From: Edaphobacter aggregans DSM 19364
GTDB taxonomy: Bacteria; Acidobacteriota; Terriglobia; Terriglobales; Acidobacteriaceae
Assembly: GCF_000745965.1 (NCBI RefSeq)
Contig: NZ_JQKI01000002.1
Span: 1 to 64,000 of the forward strand
Length of the DNA: 64,000 nucleotides
Direction of reading: 5' to 3'
The position numbers and the translations under genes were made by a program. Shown here piece after piece: positions 1 through 7,553 of the stretch; position 1 is the first letter of the stretch, and each line of letters begins with the position of its first letter. The notes below the pieces were generated by a model. That model saw nothing but the letters and a program-made list of their open reading frames with translations, was not told the DNA's origin and searched no databases.

Positions 1-185
1 TAGATCCACCCAGTAAAGATCGTCGCTTCCATGGCGATCGTCCGGGGTTGGGGGAGGGTCTTGATCCAGGCGTCCAGCTCGCGCCGGGTGGACCCGATCT
101 TTCCTTCCTGATGCACGTGACCAGCCGCGTCCTTCACGCAATAGCTGATCGTCCTCTTGTGAACATCCAGTCCGATGTAATACAT
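1..185 (-). CDS. IS110-family transposase, N-terminal part (runs off window edge)
   Basis: DEDD-type recombinase of the IS110 family, cut by the left edge of the window so that only the first 61 residues are visible. The N-terminus reads MYYIGLDVHKRTISYCV, the hallmark GLDVHK segment carrying the first catalytic Asp (residue 7), and the later AMEAT segment carries the catalytic Glu of the RuvC-like fold. The start codon is the ATG at 185-183. In this family the element has no long terminal inverted repeats, and in the IS110 subgroup the non-coding end upstream of the gene encodes the guide (bridge) RNA. Whether the gene is intact beyond the edge is unknown. Confidence 0.88.
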   Translation of the reverse strand, partial: MYYIGLDVHKRTISYCVKDAAGHVHQEGKIGSTRRELDAWIKTLPQPRTIAMEATIFTGWI

Positions 186-348
186 ATCGTCTCTCAAGGA
201 GCCTCCGGGGTAGTTCTCTGAATCAGCTTCACCGCTGAGTTCAGCCTTTGCAACACCTCGTGCTCCTCACTGACTTACATTCAAACAAACCGCACCTTAC
301 CCGTCGTCTTCCGATTCGAATCGGTTCCGGAGGAGTAGCCGACGGGTT
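186..348 (-). ncRNA. Non-coding end of the IS110 element; candidate bridge RNA region
   Basis: No gene lies between the IS110 start codon and the soxR stop. The stretch holds a strong structure: ACCCGTCG (299-306) pairs with CGACGGGT (340-347), and nested inside is the perfect 14-base palindrome CCGATTCGAATCGG (311-324). In IS110-subgroup elements the upstream non-coding end is transcribed as the bridge RNA that recognises target and donor DNA. Position and length (about 160 bases) fit this, but no target-binding loop could be matched, so the RNA assignment is inference. Confidence 0.3.
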
Positions 349-370
349 ATTGAAGAGTTGCCGACCATCC
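349..370. repeat. 22-bp repeat, left copy, flanking the soxR cassette
   Basis: Matches 2960-2981 at 21 of 22 positions (shared core GAGTTGCCGACCATCC). The two copies are in the same orientation and bracket exactly the soxR / SDR / QueA-like genes. Read on the minus strand, both copies spell the same codons, Trp-Ser-Ala-Thr-x-Gln followed by a stop (TAA at 349-347 here, TAG at 2960-2958 in the right copy), so they may be two copies of one gene's 3' end rather than a recombination site. Confidence 0.7.
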
Positions 371-394
371 AGGAGTTACTTGGAGCCGGTGCAC

Positions 395-847
395 TTACTT
401 TGAAGTGTATTCGTCACCAATCCAATAGCGAGGACCGGGACCGAGTCGACTGGCCCGATCACCAGGGTTGGCAAATTCACAGTCCTGCAGTGACAAGCAG
501 CCGCAACCAATACACCGCGCGAGGCCCGCCCGGAGACGGCCGAGCTCAGCGATCCGCTCATCAACACGCTTGGTCCAACTCGAGGAGATTTTTTCCCAAT
601 CCGAGCGTTCGGGCACACGGTTTTCCGGTAACTTCGCCAGTTCCGCAGCAACCTCTTGGAGCGTCAGACCCATTCGCTGGGCGAAGACAATAAACGCGAT
701 CCGTCGAAGAGCCGCCCTCGGATACCGACGATGACCTGACCCCGCACGTTCGGACTCGATCAGGCCTCGCTCTTCATAGAATCGGAGCGCCGACGCGGCA
801 ACGCCACTTCGACGAGAAACTTCCGAGATTGTGAGGAGATCGGGCAT
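395..847 (-). CDS. soxR: SoxR redox-sensitive transcriptional activator (MerR family)
   Basis: 150-aa MerR-family regulator. The N-terminal winged helix-turn-helix (about residues 5-70, TISEVSRRSGVAASALRFYE) is followed by a dimerisation helix and the SoxR-specific [2Fe-2S] cluster motif CIGCGCLSLQDC at residues 112-123 (Cys112, 115, 117, 123). Length equals that of typical SoxR. Oxidation of the cluster by redox-active compounds switches the protein from repressor to activator. It is divergent from the SDR/QueA-like pair, and the intervening 99 bp contains a perfect palindrome in a long-spacer promoter, so those two genes are the likely targets. In non-enteric bacteria SoxR usually controls a few local genes, which fits this layout. 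Confidence 0.93.
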   Translation of the reverse strand: MPDLLTISEVSRRSGVAASALRFYEERGLIESERAGSGHRRYPRAALRRIAFIVFAQRMGLTLQEVAAELAKLPENRVPERSDWEKISSSWTKRVDERIAELGRLRAGLARCIGCGCLSLQDCEFANPGDRASRLGPGPRYWIGDEYTSK

Positions 848-871
848 GAGGAAAGACGAGCGGACGTGGGT

Positions 872-902
872 TTGACTTAAAGTTAACTTTAACTTGTAGC
901 CT
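872..902 (+). promoter_or_regulatory. SoxR-type operator and promoter for the SDR/QueA-like operon
   Basis: A perfect 16-bp palindrome TTAAAGTTAACTTTAA (877-892) lies just downstream of a -35-like TTGACT (872-877). A 19-bp spacer then leads to TAGCCT (897-902) as a weak -10. An over-long spacer filled by a dyad is the classic MerR/SoxR promoter arrangement. The binding assignment is inferred from position and from the adjacent soxR gene. Confidence 0.65.
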
Positions 903-946
903 CAAAGTATGTCAAGTCTACCGTCTCTTCCCTAGGAAAAACTCTC

Positions 947-1759
947 ATGAATATCCATCACAAAACTGTCGATTCCATTCCGTCTCCGCTGAGCCCGCTG
1001 CTCTCCCCGACGGACGACCATCCGTGCAACCCACTCACTGATATTCGAGTAGCTATTACTGGCGGCACTTCCGGCCTTGGCTTATCCCTCGTCCGCGAAC
1101 TGCTGGATCGCGGCGCGAAAGTAGCTCTCGTCGCGCGCAGTCGGGACCGGGTGGAATTTGTCATGCAGGAGTTGCCAGCCGCACATGGCATTGTCGGTGA
1201 CGTGTCCAGGAAAGAAGATATACACCCCATTACGATGCAGATCGTCGGTGCGCTCGGAGGACTTGATGTCCTCATCAACAACGCATCGGATCTAGGACCG
1301 ATACCGCTGCAGTTGTTAGCCGACACGGAGTGCGAAGACCTTGAGCGCGCGCTGGCGACGAACTTTCTCGGCCCTTTTCGGCTGACAAAGGCGCTGCTTG
1401 GTTCGCTGGCCGCGTCCGCGCGGGAAGGCCGCGGAGCGGCGGTGGTCAATGTATCGAGCGACGCCGCCGCCAATGCTTACCCGCGTTGGGGCGCTTATAG
1501 CGCGAGCAAGGCAGCACTACTTCATTTGAGCCGCATCTGGGACGAAGAACTCAGTTTGGAGGGCGTCCGCGTCCTCTCAATCGATCCAGGCGATATGGAC
1601 ACACCATTGCACGCCGCTGCAGTGCCAAATGCCGACCGCTCTACGTTGAAGAGCCCGGAGGTGGCAGCCCGCGAACTCGCGGACACGGTCGCTGCTGTGC
1701 TGTCGCGGCGTGCCTCGGACTCGGATTCTGAGGTGATAGCACAAGAGGCAATTGGATGA
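947..1759 (+). CDS. Short-chain dehydrogenase/reductase, SoxR-linked
   Basis: 270-aa classical SDR. The cofactor motif TGGTSGLG is at residues 38-45, NNAS at 111-114, the catalytic Ser near 170, and Tyr184/Lys188 in YSASK. Gly-rich-loop spacing fits NAD(P)-dependent oxidoreductases; the substrate cannot be read from sequence. About 30 residues precede the Rossmann fold, so the true start could be later. The 3' end overlaps the next gene by ATGA (1756-1759), showing translational coupling to the QueA-like protein. The gene sits downstream of a SoxR-type operator, suggesting induction by redox-active compounds such as quinones, which many SDRs reduce; that role is inference. Confidence 0.85.
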   Translation: MNIHHKTVDSIPSPLSPLLSPTDDHPCNPLTDIRVAITGGTSGLGLSLVRELLDRGAKVALVARSRDRVEFVMQELPAAHGIVGDVSRKEDIHPITMQIVGALGGLDVLINNASDLGPIPLQLLADTECEDLERALATNFLGPFRLTKALLGSLAASAREGRGAAVVNVSSDAAANAYPRWGAYSASKAALLHLSRIWDEELSLEGVRVLSIDPGDMDTPLHAAAVPNADRSTLKSPEVAARELADTVAAVLSRRASDSDSEVIAQEAIG

Positions 1760-2829
1760 TTGCCGCCAACCTTCCAGTCCAGCGCCCGTCCAACGCGAAG
1801 GTTCTGATCGTTGACGGTCAGGGTCATATCGAGCACCAGGCCCGGTCCGAGTTCGCGGACTTATTACGCCTCGGCGATGTGGTGGTTGCGAATGACGCTG
1901 CAACCTTGCCAGCAAGTCTTTCCGGACAGCATAGCCGCACTGGCCGCCGAATTGAAGTACGTCTTGCGGGCCGTGAGTCACTCGATGAGATGAGGCAGTT
2001 TTCTGCTGTCGTCTTCGGGAAGGGTGACTTCCGCACACCCACGGAAGATCGTTCTAAGCCGCCAGCATTGAAGCGTGGTGATCGACTTGAGTTAGGACGC
2101 CTGCGGGGAACTGTCGCACGATTGCTGAATCATCCGCGCCTCATTTTGCTGCAATTTGAGGGCTCGCCCCGGGAGATCTGGGAGGGTCTAGCTCGGCACG
2201 GGCGACCTATCCAGTACGCACACGTTCCGACCCCACTTGCCGTTTGGGACACTTGGACACCTATAGCCGGTCGACCAGTCGCGTTCGAGCCGCCTTCAGC
2301 TGGTTTTGTTCTTGACTGGAGCCTGCTCGCATCCATGAGCGCACGGAAAATCCGGTTCGGAACAATCACACACGCAGGTGGGCTTTCATCGACCGGCGAT
2401 CCGGAACTGGATGCGCTCCTGCCTTTCGCTGAGCCGTACCGGATTCCCCGATCAACTGCGTTGATGATCAAGCACGCTCAGGCGTCACACGGACGTATCA
2501 TCGCGATTGGAACCACGGTTGTCCGAGCTCTGGAACATACGGCTGCAATGTTTGACGGCGTCGTGCCACCCGGCGAGCGGTTGGCGACGCAAAGACTTGG
2601 TCCGTCAAGCAGGTTACGTGTCGTTGATGCAATTCTCTCGGGTACCCACGAGCGAGGCACCAGTCATTATGAGCTGCTGCGCGCCTTCGTCGATGATGAA
2701 ACACTTGGCCGTATCGACGAGGAACTGAACGCCCGCGACTATCGCACACACGAGTTTGGCGATTCAGTGTTCCTCGAAAGAGCCGCCAACTGGACGCGCC
2801 CCTCGGCCCAGCCATCTGTCGCCGCATGA
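1756..2829 (+). CDS. QueA-like S-adenosylmethionine:tRNA ribosyltransferase-isomerase paralogue
   Basis: 357 aa, the same length as QueA, which transfers and isomerises the ribosyl group of SAM onto 7-aminomethyl-7-deazaguanine in tRNA during queuosine synthesis. Family segments are recognisable but drifted: VVANDAATLPASL (QueA LVLNDTRVIPARL), THAGG, AIGTTVVRALE, and the C-terminal GTSHYELLRAF (QueA usually has FHLPKSTLLML). The QueA-like fold is likely, but divergence at several normally conserved positions and co-transcription with an SDR under SoxR argue for a specialised paralogue rather than the housekeeping enzyme. No other queuosine gene is in the window. Confidence 0.75.
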   Translation: MIAANLPVQRPSNAKVLIVDGQGHIEHQARSEFADLLRLGDVVVANDAATLPASLSGQHSRTGRRIEVRLAGRESLDEMRQFSAVVFGKGDFRTPTEDRSKPPALKRGDRLELGRLRGTVARLLNHPRLILLQFEGSPREIWEGLARHGRPIQYAHVPTPLAVWDTWTPIAGRPVAFEPPSAGFVLDWSLLASMSARKIRFGTITHAGGLSSTGDPELDALLPFAEPYRIPRSTALMIKHAQASHGRIIAIGTTVVRALEHTAAMFDGVVPPGERLATQRLGPSSRLRVVDAILSGTHERGTSHYELLRAFVDDETLGRIDEELNARDYRTHEFGDSVFLERAANWTRPSAQPSVAA

Positions 2830-2877
2830 CAGTCAACTTAAGCACTCCGTGAGTTTCCGCGAAAGAGTGTGCTTAGG

Positions 2878-2906
2878 CGGATTGCTCCCGAATGACGAGC
2901 AATCCG
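2878..2906 (+). terminator. Hairpin downstream of the QueA-like gene
   Basis: Perfect 10-bp stem CGGATTGCTC / GAGCAATCCG with a 9-base loop, 49 bases after the stop codon. A weaker inverted repeat (TTAAGCAC ... GTGCTTA) precedes it at about 2838-2875. No strong T-run follows, so it may terminate Rho-dependently or only stabilise the message. The rest of 2830-3223 holds the right 22-bp repeat and no confident gene. Confidence 0.4.
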
Positions 2907-2959
2907 AACCTTACACCCCTTCTGCCGATCCCGCAGGGGGCCGAAGTCCGATCGTAGCT

Positions 2960-2981
2960 ATTGACGAGTTGCCGACCATCC
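2960..2981. repeat. 22-bp repeat, right copy, flanking the soxR cassette
   Basis: Direct repeat of 349-370 with one mismatch. On the minus strand it forms the last codons of an open frame (3188-2958, 76 codons, no recognisable domain) ending in the same Trp-Ser-Ala-Thr-x-Gln-stop as the left copy. Confidence 0.7.
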
Positions 2982-3223
2982 GTTCATGATCTCTTCCCAC
3001 TCGCCGTTCCATGGACGGTAATACGGACTGATGAGGATTGCGACAACTTCCTCACCTCCGTTTCCGTCCAGAGCAGAGCGTTGACACTCACGGAAATTGG
3101 CGAGTAGCATCGGCCCACCGAGCTGCGTCATTTGACGCGTGCTTCGTCGCCTTCCCACATGACCGCCCAGGGGAAAGCTGTCGCGCATTGGCGCCTACCG
3201 CGAACTCTCTGGAAGGGGAGCTC

Positions 3224-4318
3224 ATGTGCCAGGTCAAACGACGTTCGTTTCTCGGCTTATCCGCCACGATCTGGGGAGGCGGTCTGATTGCGAGTAAAAC
3301 GGGCTACGGTCTCGTGAGCGGCAGTCAGGACGCGCCGGGCAGCGTACACCACCATGTTCACGCGGTTTCGGTGATGACGGAGACCGCCAACCGCTTTCTG
3401 GCCGCGCTCAGCCCGAAGCAGCGGGCTAAGGCAACCTTCCAATTCGGTGACGACGAGCGCATGAACTGGCAGTTTATCCCCAAGGAGCGCAAGGGGCTGG
3501 CGTTGGGCGAAATGAGCCCCTACCAGAAACACCTGGCGAGCGCGCTTTTGGCAGCCGGACTGAGCCAGACCGGCTACATTAAGGCTGTCACCATCATGAG
3601 CCTGGAAGACGTGCTGAAGGTGCTGGAAAACGATAACGGCGAGCACCGCGATCCGGAGAAATATTACTTCACGGTGTTCGGCACGCCATCCGATACGGGA
3701 ACCTGGGGCTGGCGCATCGAGGGACATCACCTAAGTCAGAATTACACTGTGGCGAGCGGACAGGTCCTGGATGCGCCGAGCTTCTTCGGCTCCAACCCCG
3801 CCGAAGTGCGACAGGGGCTGCGCAAGGGACTGCGGACGTTAGCGGGCGAGGACGACCTGGGCTTCGAGGTGATTCGTGCGTTGGATGAGCCCCAACAGAA
3901 GATCGCCATCGTCGATCCGAAGGCATATAGCGATATCCTGACGGCGGCCAGCAGGAAGGCGGCGCTACAAGGGCAGCCCTCGGGGCTTCCGGCAGCGAAG
4001 ATGAACGCCAGGCAGTTCGACGCGCTGCGCGCACTGGTGGAACTGTACGCGTACAATCTCCCGGATGAACTGGCGGACCGGCGCATGGATCAGATCAACA
4101 AGGCCGGGCGCAATGTTTGCTTCGCCTGGGCCGGCGGCATTAAGCCAGGCGACCTGCACTATTACCGCGTACAGACCTCGTCGTTCTTGATCGAATTCGA
4201 CGACACGCAGGATAACGCAAACCACATCCACTCAGTGTGGCGCGACTTCAACGGCGACTTCGGCGGAGACCCGCTGAGAGCGCATTACGAAGCCAGTCAT
4301 GGGAACCCTAAGGGGTAG
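3224..4318 (+). CDS. Secreted DUF3500-family protein
   Basis: 364 aa from the ATG at 3224, chosen because a strong GGAAGGGGAG ribosome site lies 4 bases upstream; the frame is open further upstream but without a good site. The N-terminus MCQVKRRSFLGLSATIWGGG has a twin-arginine-like KRRSFL motif and a hydrophobic stretch, suggesting Tat export. The body matches the DUF3500 family in pattern: an early MSPYQ...ALL segment, FGTPS...WGWRIEGHHLSQNYT in the middle, and a C-terminal HYYRVQTSSFLIEFDDTQDNANHIHSVWRD. Biochemical function of the family is unknown. The gene is alone and ends at a bidirectional terminator. Confidence 0.82.
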   Translation: MCQVKRRSFLGLSATIWGGGLIASKTGYGLVSGSQDAPGSVHHHVHAVSVMTETANRFLAALSPKQRAKATFQFGDDERMNWQFIPKERKGLALGEMSPYQKHLASALLAAGLSQTGYIKAVTIMSLEDVLKVLENDNGEHRDPEKYYFTVFGTPSDTGTWGWRIEGHHLSQNYTVASGQVLDAPSFFGSNPAEVRQGLRKGLRTLAGEDDLGFEVIRALDEPQQKIAIVDPKAYSDILTAASRKAALQGQPSGLPAAKMNARQFDALRALVELYAYNLPDELADRRMDQINKAGRNVCFAWAGGIKPGDLHYYRVQTSSFLIEFDDTQDNANHIHSVWRDFNGDFGGDPLRAHYEASHGNPKG

Positions 4319-4337
4319 CTTCCATCAGTGCTGCGAT

Positions 4338-4361
4338 ATTTATCGCTTCGATGCGATAAAT
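4338..4361. terminator. Bidirectional hairpin between convergent genes
   Basis: Perfect 9-bp stem ATTTATCGC / GCGATAAAT with loop TTCGAT, placed in the 45-bp gap between the DUF3500 gene and the last gene of the opposing six-gene operon. Confidence 0.6.
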
Positions 4362-4363
4362 TG

Positions 4364-4777
4364 TCAGTTCCTTACGGTTAGGAACGCGATTCCATATGTC
4401 GCTGTAACGTAGCACCACAGCAAGGAGCACGCTACGTGCATGAAGGTGCGAAACCGATCGCCTCGCCAGATTGCGCAGTCGTAGGCGACGAACTGGGCTA
4501 GCAAGCGGCATAACCAGAACGTCGTCATGCCGGCCAGGATCGCGCGGCTCAGGGTATCGGGGCGAAGTAGAGCGTTGGCGCAAAAGAACGATGCCGCGCC
4601 ACTAAGCACCACGACCAGTCCAATGAAAAAGTTGTGCACGAAAAAGACTCGCCGCGTCAGCAGGGAAACAGCTGCTAACTCCTGTTCCCATCCGAAGAAG
4701 CGATTGAAGAAAATGTGGCTCAGGCCTAGCAACATGAGCAGAGTTCCGACAATTTGCAGATGAATGTAGAGAGTCAT
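4364..4777 (-). CDS. Four-helix integral membrane protein, last gene of the TetR operon
   Basis: 137 aa with four hydrophobic segments (about 5-25, 45-66, 78-97, 112-134); no catalytic motif is visible and I do not recognise the family. Its ATG overlaps the stop of the upstream methyltransferase by 4 bp, so it is the terminal member of the six-gene operon. Polar residues cluster between helices (FFNRFFGWEQEL, CAIWRGDRF). It could support a membrane-lipid modifying system encoded by the operon; this is inference from context only. Confidence 0.7.
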   Translation of the reverse strand: MTLYIHLQIVGTLLMLLGLSHIFFNRFFGWEQELAAVSLLTRRVFFVHNFFIGLVVVLSGAASFFCANALLRPDTLSRAILAGMTTFWLCRLLAQFVAYDCAIWRGDRFRTFMHVACSLLWCYVTATYGIAFLTVRN

Positions 4778-5535
4778 ATCGCCCTCCGCAAGACGTAGAC
4801 ATGCACAAAGGGTGTCATGGAAAGCTCAGTTAGCACTGTCAGGCCCGCGTCGGACGCCGCCTTCCGCCACGCACTTTCCGAGAAGAAGTGTAGAAAGCCG
4901 GGACCGAAGGCCAGGAAGTTGTGCCAATCCCGGGAGTGTTCCATCAGTATGAACTCGCCGTCTGGAGTCAAAATGCGTGCGATTTCTCCAAACAATCTCA
5001 CTCGTTGATCGTGGTGGCGCAACTCGTGTGCCGCAAAGATACAGAAGGCCGCGTCGAACCACTCAACAGGAAAGGCCAACGAGTCGTGCTGCATCGATGA
5101 AGAAGGGATCGTATGATGCGTGACCCGGCGCGCCGCCCGTATTGACGTCTCGGTCATTACCAGAGGATCGAAGATGTCTACCACCTGACTGGACGCGTCA
5201 GGAAAGATTGCCGTAAGAAGGGCGCTCGTTTCGTCCAAGCCGCAGTGAATGTTAATCCATCGCCGTGGCATCCGACATAGCACCGAGCAAACCCAGTTCA
5301 GATCGTAAAGCGGAAAGCGGTCGTAGACATAGTGCGACACCAGCAGCGATGAGGCCAGCCAGAACAGCGCCGGTGCAGTGCCTAGCGCAAGTACTGTGCG
5401 GCCTGGCCCCGGCAGAATCGGCAGTGCCAGCAACGCCACACCAATACTTCCCGCTGTGGCGACGTAGAACCGCCAGTTGAATTGCAGGATCTGGACCACG
5501 CCTTGATAGGGTCGTCGGGACGGAATAGTGTTCAT
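4774..5535 (-). CDS. Membrane-anchored SAM-dependent methyltransferase
   Basis: 253 aa from the ATG at 5535, which overlaps the preceding DUF2071 stop as ATGA; a start 8 codons earlier is possible but has no ribosome site. Residues about 20-65 form two hydrophobic helices (IGVALLALPILPGPG, VLALGTAPALFWLASSLLV). The rest is class I methyltransferase-like, with an acidic strand-end (VVDIFDP), the FDAAFCIFAAHELRHHDQRVRLFGEIARILTPDGEFILMEH post-motif region typical of Methyltransf_11, and a C-terminal sheet. The glycine-rich motif I is not well conserved (the region reads WINIHCGLDETS), so SAM binding is likely but not certain. Next to a BtaA-like gene, it is a candidate for methylating an aminocarboxypropyl lipid headgroup. 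Confidence 0.72.
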   Translation of the reverse strand: MNTIPSRRPYQGVVQILQFNWRFYVATAGSIGVALLALPILPGPGRTVLALGTAPALFWLASSLLVSHYVYDRFPLYDLNWVCSVLCRMPRRWINIHCGLDETSALLTAIFPDASSQVVDIFDPLVMTETSIRAARRVTHHTIPSSSMQHDSLAFPVEWFDAAFCIFAAHELRHHDQRVRLFGEIARILTPDGEFILMEHSRDWHNFLAFGPGFLHFFSESAWRKAASDAGLTVLTELSMTPFVHVYVLRRAI

Positions 5536-6275
5536 GCGAGTCGGCTCCCTCTTTGCCATTGATAGGGGACATCCCTCACGTGAAAGGCGTTCGCCAGAAT
5601 TGGCGAGGTGCCTCGGAATGGTTCGTGATCAAGAAACGTATTCTGCCGCACCTCAACTTCTACGGGCTGGGGATTCCAGCTTTGCCTCATCGCGCGAATG
5701 CCGATGATCGACTGGGTTTCCGCCTCATAGTCGAAGGTATAGGGCAGAGGACCCGCAAATCGCCGCGCCTCGGCCAAAGTGCCGAACGGAGACCCGCTTG
5801 GTAGAGCCGGTGGACCCCCCGATAGTCGCGCAAACACCTCGAGATCGGCTTCGGACCGCTGGGTCCGAATTGTCCAATGGATTCCGTGGTTGTGTTCCTC
5901 AAGAGTCGCTTGGCACAGGTGATAGTTGTAATGTGTCAGCAAATTGCCGGCACAAACCATCCACGGATGATCCGTATCGCTGCGCAGGATTCGTAATCCT
6001 CGCTTCGACTGCGTACCCCCAGCCAATCGAGTGAAGATCCGGTAGCCACTAAGAAAGAAATCTCTGCCCATTGCGGCTGGGAGAAAACTAGGGCGCAAAT
6101 GCTCAGTCTGCACTAAGGCGACGGCCAGAAATGCGTGCCCTCGAAAGGTATCGAGCACCAGGCCCTGAGGGAGCAATGGCTGGAGGGTTTCCGGCGGAAA
6201 AGCATAAGTCAACACCAACGAATGACGAAAGAACGCTGATATTGGAATCGGATGACGTTTCAGCAGGTGCAACAT
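5532..6275 (-). CDS. DUF2071 family protein
   Basis: 247 aa from the ATG at 6275-6273, which has GGAGG six bases upstream; the frame is open further upstream but that stretch overlaps the BtaA-like gene. The family signature is present: LVLTYAFPPETLQPLLPQGL near residues 20-40, a GYRIFTRL segment, and a C-terminal NTFLDHEPFRG. DUF2071 (YqjF-like) proteins adopt an acetoacetate-decarboxylase-like fold; their function is not established. The gene overlaps both neighbours (16 bp upstream, 4 bp downstream) and so is co-translated with them. Confidence 0.82.
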   Translation of the reverse strand: MLHLLKRHPIPISAFFRHSLVLTYAFPPETLQPLLPQGLVLDTFRGHAFLAVALVQTEHLRPSFLPAAMGRDFFLSGYRIFTRLAGGTQSKRGLRILRSDTDHPWMVCAGNLLTHYNYHLCQATLEEHNHGIHWTIRTQRSEADLEVFARLSGGPPALPSGSPFGTLAEARRFAGPLPYTFDYEAETQSIIGIRAMRQSWNPQPVEVEVRQNTFLDHEPFRGTSPILANAFHVRDVPYQWQRGSRLA

Positions 6276-7189
6276 GATTTGCCTCCGGGGCAAATTTCTG
6301 CAGTGCGACTTACCTCTACAACGCCCCAGAGTAACGAGCGGTCCTGTGGCGCCCAGTTTACAAGAGTGTTCGGGCCGGGTTCCGCGAAGGTACGAGCGAC
6401 GACGATGGCGTTCGGTGCCGCGGCGTGGTCTATAGCGACTCGCAAGCGACACAGATATTCGGGCGATACTCCGTCGCCAATATTGGACAATGAGAACCCA
6501 TCGAATGCTGCCGGTGGGCACCATTCCAGAAAATCTGCCGCGTCGGCGCAGACGAATTGAATTGGAAATTCAGGCGCATTCGGTTCTATCGGCGGCCTCG
6601 CTAACAGTAGAGACGCCGCATACGGATTGCTTCTGTTGGAATGCGTAGCCCACGTGCGTCGCAGGCGCTGGCGAAGCCGTAGCCCGAAGTCCTGCGGCAG
6701 CGATTCAATAAACGGGCTTGCATAGCATATGCCGAGCAGGCGCGGTGCGAGCAGCGTATCCACGGCAGCGCGCCAAGCTTGTGTGTCGAGTCGGCGGTCC
6801 CAATATTCGACTTGCTCGTCAGGGTCCGACAGGTTCAGAAAATCTGTCAGCTTTCCGGGGCTCCAGCCGGCGAGCTTCGCCAAATTGCGGCCGAATACCA
6901 GCAAACGCTCGGCGATGCCCATTCGCAGCGGTCCGTCCGCGGCTCGAGACTGAGCGTAATCGAGTTGCAGCGGGTTAATGTCTACGGCCGTCACATGGTG
7001 TCCAGCCGCGGCGAGAGCCCGGGCCGTGCATCCCGCGCCGGCGATGCAGAAGACGCGGCTTCGTGGCTTAAAGGCTTGCAGTTCGATGCCGGAATCTTCG
7101 TACGTTTGCCCGAAGCTCAGTTGGCGCAACTGTGCCTTGAAGGGTCCGTGTCGCCATGGTGTTGCCGCCGTCTCAGGTGTACGCAGCAT
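6260..7189 (-). CDS. BtaA-like DUF3419 protein (SAM 3-amino-3-carboxypropyl transferase type)
   Basis: 309 aa from the ATG at 7189, preceded by GGAGGA eight bases away; an earlier ATG at 7219 lies deeper in the neighbouring gene. The SAM-binding Rossmann motif FCIAGAGCTARAL is at residues 48-60 with acidic Asp70 (VTAVDINPLQLDYA), preceded by LSFGQTYEDSGIELQAF, the DUF3419 hallmark. Characterised BtaA moves the 3-amino-3-carboxypropyl group of SAM onto diacylglycerol, the first step of betaine-lipid synthesis. The C-terminal domain (FDGFSLSNIGDGVSPEYL) also fits. With a methyltransferase three genes on, a betaine- or homoserine-lipid pathway is plausible, though the acceptor is unproven. Confidence 0.78.
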   Translation of the reverse strand: MLRTPETAATPWRHGPFKAQLRQLSFGQTYEDSGIELQAFKPRSRVFCIAGAGCTARALAAAGHHVTAVDINPLQLDYAQSRAADGPLRMGIAERLLVFGRNLAKLAGWSPGKLTDFLNLSDPDEQVEYWDRRLDTQAWRAAVDTLLAPRLLGICYASPFIESLPQDFGLRLRQRLRRTWATHSNRSNPYAASLLLARPPIEPNAPEFPIQFVCADAADFLEWCPPAAFDGFSLSNIGDGVSPEYLCRLRVAIDHAAAPNAIVVARTFAEPGPNTLVNWAPQDRSLLWGVVEVSRTAEICPGGKSCCTC

Positions 7190-7553
7190 AACGGCGATCC
7201 TCCGAGGCAATCCAAACAAGCACCAGGAAAGCGAAGTTCTGCACGATCATGCCGCCCGGATCGGGAATCAGATGCCAGGCCCAAATCAGTCCGCCGCTAT
7301 TCATTGCTGCAAGCAGTGCGGTCTGCACAATTGCAGCCTGACGCATCCGCTGTCCTGACAAGACCCACACGGCAAGGCCGCATTCGACCAGACCCAACGT
7401 AATCAGCGCGACGCGGACTTCCGCGGCACCAAGGAACGGTACGGTAGAGATCACTGCTTCCTGACGGGGAACGCCACCCAGAACCTTGCACCACAAGCCC
7501 TGGTAGAACCAGACCATGGCAATCGAGAGTCGAATCAGTTTGTGGTCAGGCAT
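7173..7553 (-). CDS. DoxX-like membrane protein
   Basis: 126 aa with four predicted helices, starting MPDHKLIRLSIAMVWFYQGLWCKVLGG. The RLSIAMVWFYQGLWxKV and later WILSGxR/VQNFAFL arrangement is typical of DoxX-like/DUF4345-type small membrane proteins. The ATG at 7553 has GGAGGA seven bases upstream and lies within the last codons of tetR (8-bp overlap). In other bacteria such proteins often accompany DUF2071 genes, matching this operon. Molecular function is unknown. Confidence 0.75.
   Translation of the reverse strand: MPDHKLIRLSIAMVWFYQGLWCKVLGGVPRQEAVISTVPFLGAAEVRVALITLGLVECGLAVWVLSGQRMRQAAIVQTALLAAMNSGGLIWAWHLIPDPGGMIVQNFAFLVLVWIASEDRRYAAYT

Noticed and set aside
2958..3188. 76-codon minus-strand frame ending in the right 22-bp repeat
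   Set aside because: No recognisable domain and it overlaps the DUF3500 leader; kept only as a note because its end matches the left repeat.
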